From Molanna angustata (Eukaryota; Arthropoda; Insecta; Trichoptera; Molannidae), in NCBI GenBank assembly GCA_963576475.1, contig OY754967.1, positions 26,114,651-26,178,650 of the forward strand: 64,000 nucleotides of DNA, in the 5' to 3' direction. Made by a program: the position numbers and the translations under genes. How positions within the stretch are numbered: position 1 is the stretch's first letter; the number at the start of each line of letters is the position of its first letter. The notes beneath the pieces were generated by a model. It was not told where the DNA came from, made no database searches, and was given only the letters and a program-made list of their open reading frames with translations. Shown in pieces: positions 59,001-64,000 of this stretch.

Positions 59001-62000
59001 AAATCTATGTCATACACGAATATTTACTTAACCACAGAAATAAAAATGACATTTCCAAAATTCTCTTCGATGTCAGCAGTCATAAGCAGCACTGAAAAAG
59101 ATGGGTCAATAAAAATGAAACACTTTCTTTCATTAAAATATTATTTTCGATAAAATCAGTTGCTAACAAAATCGTACATATTTCTCATACGTATGTACAT
59201 AATCATGATAACATTTAATTTGATATTGTTTTTTATATTCGCTTTTAATTACATATTTAAATTATAAGCAATAAATAATAACGGCATAGAAAACTGTACA
59301 AAATTCATTTACAATATAGATTTTCCAGCGCTCTCTTTACCAATTTTGTACATCAAAATCTATATGACCATACGTCTTTTCATACATTCAATAGATATAA
59401 ACCTTATTATCTTATTATTCTAATCGGAATCTAATATTGAGTACAGGTCTACATTATACTATTAACAATGGCATGATCCTGTAATACACAGCACTATAAA
59501 TTAATGGCAAATTGATTTTTTTATACAAAGAAATGGCTTAAATTATTAATATTGACACCAATACATCAACACCATCATGTTTTGATTTGAGAAAAAATGC
59601 ACATCACAAAATATTTTATTCGATAACTGATTTTTGAGACACAAACTTAACGATTTTATCAGGATTTTACTGTAAAATATAATTTTTTTGAGCAGTAATC
59701 GGTTATTTACGAGCTGTATCTGTACCTGTATCCGGATATTTAAATTTCCAATGATATATCTCAGCACTTTTCTATAGCCTTCATTTTATCACTTATGTAC
59801 ATTGAAACTGTAAATATTGATTTCACTTATTCAATTTCATTCACTTAGCTTTTTACAAATCCTCAAAGTGAAAAGTTAAAACCAAGTCGAATCGCAAGAT
59901 TCTAGCAACCAATTTACAAAATTCGTGATGATATTATTTGACGGCACTTAAAGCGAAACAAGTTGATCGAGTGTTTTGTTTGGATCGTATAAGAAAATGA
60001 TATTAAAAATAGTACACATACTTAAAAAAAACAACTGAGTTTTGACGGGAATATTGCTAGTTAAACAAAATACCAGACTGCCCATCCTAAAGTAAATCAT
60101 CCAATTATTACAACACAAATTTGTATAGTTTCCAAACTCAACCACATAATAATACGAAGATAAATGTAGTCAAATATTTTGTTAGAAATTGGGTAGCTAC
60201 TTAATATTATTTTAATATCACGTCCCATTATGATTGTACAAAGCAGGGGATGGTATTTATAGTAGTTATCAGTAAATATAGGATAGGGCAGGGTTGATAT
60301 AGGCTGGCTGGATGTAGGCACCCAACACCAGGACTCTCGGGCTAATCAAACATTGTTGTAACCGAACATTACAAAGCGTTGAATCTGTCCTTATCCTAAA
60401 TAAACGACAAAGAGGAACCTATCTCCCTATCTTTACCAACCCCCAACCCCCACGTATTGCCTTCCTAGCTTGTTAGCCAACAGATTTAATTAATTGTATT
60501 AACATTTGATTGTACGCCATACCGTCCGACAATGTACCCTTTTAATACGAAAAGATGTGACGGATAATAATAAATAAATATTGCCTGATACAAGTAACCA
60601 AAACTGATATGTAGTATTTTATGTTGAGGACACTTTTTAATCAGAAACTGGATTTATTTCACAGATTGGGATAAAAAAGTCGTCATTAGTGCAAGTATAA
60701 AGTAACGAAAATCGTAGTTTTACAAGAATTTAGTAGTCCTTTTTAAATCCCCTAAGGAATGAATAATTAAATAACTCATTTCACAATGTGGGAATCACGA
60801 AGAGAAATGTAAATTGAATTTATTTAAGCATTAAAAAGTAATACAATGCAGGAATATCCAGGATGAATGCCCACTAAATCTCTACAGAAGTAAGACACCG
60901 TTCTGACAAAGAAGCGATCGTCATACATCACTCGTGAATTAAAAAACTTGAAATAATTATAAAAATTTTCAGAAAATATACTATAAAATATGACGAACAT
61001 TATAAATGGAGTTTTTTTAAGATTATTGATTGAAGTGTGCACAACCGTATAAATGTAAAATACAGCTGTATGTAATCTTTATTAACATTCAATGCCCTCA
61101 TTTCCATAAAATATAAAGTTTGCTAAATAATAGTATTAATTCAAAATACCCAAATACATATAATACGAGAAGCAAGCAAATACCCAACTGAGAAATTCTT
61201 TGATGTAAAGAAGTCGACAGGAAATCTGCGTGTACCAACCACAAATTTGATAACAAAGTTTATCAGAAAATCTCCGAAGAAGAATTCAGGAATGAGTGTG
61301 TCGAGTGCTTGCGGATAAATATTTTCTGTCAAGCAAATACACAGAGACTCGCACACACATGAAGTTATCAAAATTTCCGCCCGCAAACAACAACGAATGT
61401 GACAAGTCGGAAATTTGACATGGAGAGGAGGGGTCGTTTTACACATGTGTGTTCAAACTTAACCAGTATCTGACGCGGTGAAATATTATAGGAAATTATA
61501 AAGAAAAATTCACACCACCCGACAACGTCTTAGCATTAACCAAATGAGATGCCGCACGTATATATTATCTTTATGAAGCGGTTATAACATAAGTCACACG
61601 AAATATCTCAAGAAAAATATATCGTATTAATACACCTAAAAATAAATGGTAATAGGGGAGCACAAACATCATTTTTAAATACCATATTAGAGGGACCATT
61701 ACATTACCTACTTTTTTTTGTAATAATAAAATCCAAAACTCGGAAAACCTTCACCTACTCCGCACACTGGCATTGTGATCGGCTCCTTCGAAGGAATACT
61801 ATCTAAACTTTTTTCTGAAATCGTATATTTGTGAAACAAGCGATTATCATGGAATCACAAAACTGGCCAAAACCAGAGAGAGGAATACCAAGAGAATTTT
61901 TTTTTTTGATCTTCAACTGTTTTACCATAACCTTATTAACATTATTTAAACGTTTCAAAATTAAAAAAATCCGGATGAAAAAGGTCTTTTGGGGATCAAG

Positions 62001-63330
62001 GTTATCAACCAGTAACTCTGATCTACTCGCAAAAAAGGGACGCGATTATAATTAAAAAATAAATTTGGTCTGAGAATTAGGAAAACTAAGGAAGGCAATT
62101 TTTTTTGTTATCATTTTTTTAGTCACTACCTTACATTTCATTTGACAATGTTTAATTATTACATAAATGTACCTAATACCAATTTGCATAAAAATCAACA
62201 CTTATAATTGATGATTACATGGGTTGTAATAAGTATATTACAGGACTTTTAAATTCGCTTCATAAAAAATGAATATCAAATAAGAAAAAAAAAATATAAA
62301 AAAATTCATAGAAAGAAATAGTGACAAAAGAATAACTGAATACATTTATATATCAGTGGCCCTTAGAATTTTCGGATCCCCTCGAGTATTGTGTTGTTTT
62401 TATTCTTCGTATATTTGACTACTCCAACTTTCACAATATAACATGGGACAAGTACAATAGCAAAGACGTGGCTGTATTGCAGTATGATAATAGGAATGGT
62501 AATGTGTTGACTTCAAATGGAAAATGTATGCGGTATTGTTTGACCTTGCCAAATATAAAGAAACTCCAAACATTAAAAATATAACTATCGTGAAGTTTTT
62601 TTAGGTTTTTCAATTGTTCAATAAATAACCTACCAAAACAATATATTCATAAATAAATATAAAGTTTTTTAAAAAGAAAGAATAGTAATTAAAATATAAT
62701 AATAAAAAAAAAATTAGCCGGTAGATTTTTATATTCTCTTTCGATTGAAGTAAAAATCTACTTCGAAAGCCTTGTAGTTTTTTAGTTACTTGCAATAAAA
62801 AATTAAAAAAGGGTTTTACGAAAACTAATTTTACAACTATTTAACAAATTCAAATTTCAAAAAACTCTCGCAATAGAATAAAGATTTAAATACAAACTGT
62901 TATTTATTTCAAAGACGTATCTTTGAAGGGTACTGGGGAAAAAAATTCAAAATATATAATATAGCCTCTAAGTATTTAATAAACAATAGACACCCGCAGA
63001 TTCCACAAAATAAGTTGTTCGTATGATACAAATAATGAAACAAATATAAAATCACACGATTCCATTTCAAAAAGTATTTCTGTGTATTACGTTGTCAGTG
63101 TTGATATAATAAATTGTATGACATTCCCAGGTCTAGGAGCCGGCTGAAAAATAATGCTTCATGAAATTAGGAAAAACAATGCCAAGGGAATTAACTTCGC
63201 CGTCGGCACATACAGAGGGGATCATGACAAAAGGAGACAGAGTCGTACTATAACATTTTCGTGTCTTTATAATTTATTATTTTTTTAACAACTAATAAAA
63301 AAGTGTAACAAGCGTATTCTGTAATTAAAT
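59001..63330. other. Long A+T-rich region, few recognised features
   Basis: No transposon coding sequence or RNA gene is recognised. Short open frames of 60-101 codons (for example 61141-61446 minus) lack motifs. A G+C-richer patch at 60290-60585 (ggcacccaacaccaggactc, gccataccgtccgacaatg, then taataataaataaat) could be a retrotransposon 3' end. This could be intron or intergenic DNA. Confidence 0.4.
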
Positions 63331-63331
63331 A

Positions 63332-63503
63332 CTCAATCGATTTCGCCATCTTGACAGCAGCCTTACTCTTAACTGCAAATCCGATTCCAATTAGATCCGA
63401 TTCGCTGAGAACCTGCCTTTGTAACGGAGAATAATCTGCCTTTATAATTGGGATCAGAATCGAGTTTCAAGAGTAAGGCTGCTAACAAGATTGAGATGGC
63501 GAG
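63332..63503 (-). mobile_element. MITE family M, second copy
   Basis: Core 63355-63483 begins cagcagccttactctt and ends aagagtaaggctgct. Flanking cgccatcttg/caagattgagatggcg extends the inverted repeat. The internal part (ccgattcgctgagaacctgc) is the reverse complement of the 19131-19338 interior. Confidence 0.75.
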
Positions 63504-63935
63504 ATCTACCTTCTACAAAATGTAAAAACTGCTGTTAAACCGAGATTAAAAGCTAAGTACAAGATGGAGAGCTGTTAAAGTATGCGTGTTGACAGTACTG
63601 TTGTATGGAGTGGAAGTTTGGACTCTCAAAATCTCAACAATAAAGGAAATTGAAGAATTCGAGATGTGGCTATGCAGAAGGTTGATGCGAATCTAGTGGG
63701 TCGAAAGTCTCAAATGAAAGAGATTTAAATATGATGGAGAAAGAGAGAGTTGCTGACCACTGTCAAGGACGCAAAGACGCATACTTTGGGCACATCATAT
63801 GCCCTTTTACATCTTGAACTGAAGAAAAAGATAGAGGGAAAACAGAGTATGGAGCGTAAAAGAATATCGTGGCTTTACAATCACAGGCAGCGATTCGGAA
63901 CTCCGCATGCGGTGTCACTAATAATGTTGCCGTAA
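63504..63935 (+). pseudogene. RTE-like LINE C-terminal fragment
   Basis: Frames read VLTVLLYGVEVWTL, KEIEEFEMWLCRRLMRI, a stop in place of Ser, WVESLK, then GERELLTTVKDAKTHTLG with a shift, LELKKKIEGKQSMERKRISW and LYNHRQRFGTPHA. The 'LYG.E.Wtl ... FEMW.yRR.LrIsW ... Rk..~lGH ... GKieGkR..GR.r.SWL.Nlr.W' pattern is the C-terminus of RTE-like endonuclease-RT LINEs. Decayed. Confidence 0.8.
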
Positions 63936-63949
63936 GATTGGGATGATTT

Positions 63950-64000
63950 GCCGACCGCCGTGGCACAGTTGGTAAGCCGTTCGGTTTCTGTGCGGGCGTC
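63950..64000 (+). mobile_element. SINE-2 head, cut by the window edge
   Basis: gccgaccgccgtggcacagt and gtttctgtgcgggcgtc match the head of the 56199-56414 copy. Box B and body would lie beyond the window. Confidence 0.85.

Noticed and set aside
61141..61446. 101-codon minus-strand ORF as a host gene
   Set aside because: No motif, no splice context, no codon pattern different from its surroundings.

Overview
The window looks like insect nuclear DNA: strongly A+T-rich, animal-type non-LTR retrotransposons throughout, a mariner-like element, tRNA-headed SINEs, long (AT)n arrays, and a Ty3/gypsy LTR element whose primer site matches (from memory) the 3' end of insect tRNA-Lys(CTT). Order and species cannot be told. 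No complete host protein gene is visible. The best host coding candidates are a 29-codon in-frame exon candidate with good splice signals (10400-10486) and a 66-codon open stretch (6501-6701); both are unproven. The rest reads as intergenic or intronic sequence filled with transposons of different ages.

Layout. 0-12 kb: LINE 3' ends, a long-TIR DNA element nested in a LINE (3.8-4.6 kb), a foldback MITE with a visible empty-site relative elsewhere (5.5 kb), SINE-1 copies, and a head-to-tail pair of nearly identical 1.07-kb elements (7.7-9.9 kb) with subterminal inverted repeats and a GT-rich microsatellite, resembling Helentron-associated elements. 12-21 kb: a deleted mariner-like element (12021-12588), a foldback element interrupted by a LINE, an RTE-like reverse transcriptase broken by a (CT)n expansion, LINE fragments, a 219-bp (AT)n array, and a SINE with a MITE inside it. 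21-29 kb: mostly A+T-rich DNA, with a 1.2-kb satellite of twelve 100-bp monomers showing a three-monomer higher-order pattern. 29-42 kb: a third Helentron-like copy interrupted by a LINE, then a CR1-like LINE (33.0-37.2 kb) whose 3' end is interrupted by a 5'-truncated R1-clade LINE carrying a 795-codon open frame. 42-52.5 kb: (AT)n arrays, a perfect 99-bp-arm palindrome, and an LTR element (43794-52255, minus strand) with near-identical 1.2-kb LTRs that keeps only the integrase C-terminus. 52.5-64 kb: more LINE 3' ends, a minisatellite made from a LINE coding segment, a second copy of the 5-kb repeat block with different insertions and a near-perfect 440-bp palindrome, then quieter DNA ending in a MITE, a LINE fragment and a SINE head cut by the window edge.

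The genes do not form a pathway. What connects them is transposition: autonomous LINEs supply reverse transcriptase, SINE-like elements share their 3' tails, non-autonomous DNA elements carry only terminal repeats, and microsatellite or minisatellite expansion has arisen inside mobile-element coding sequence in two places.
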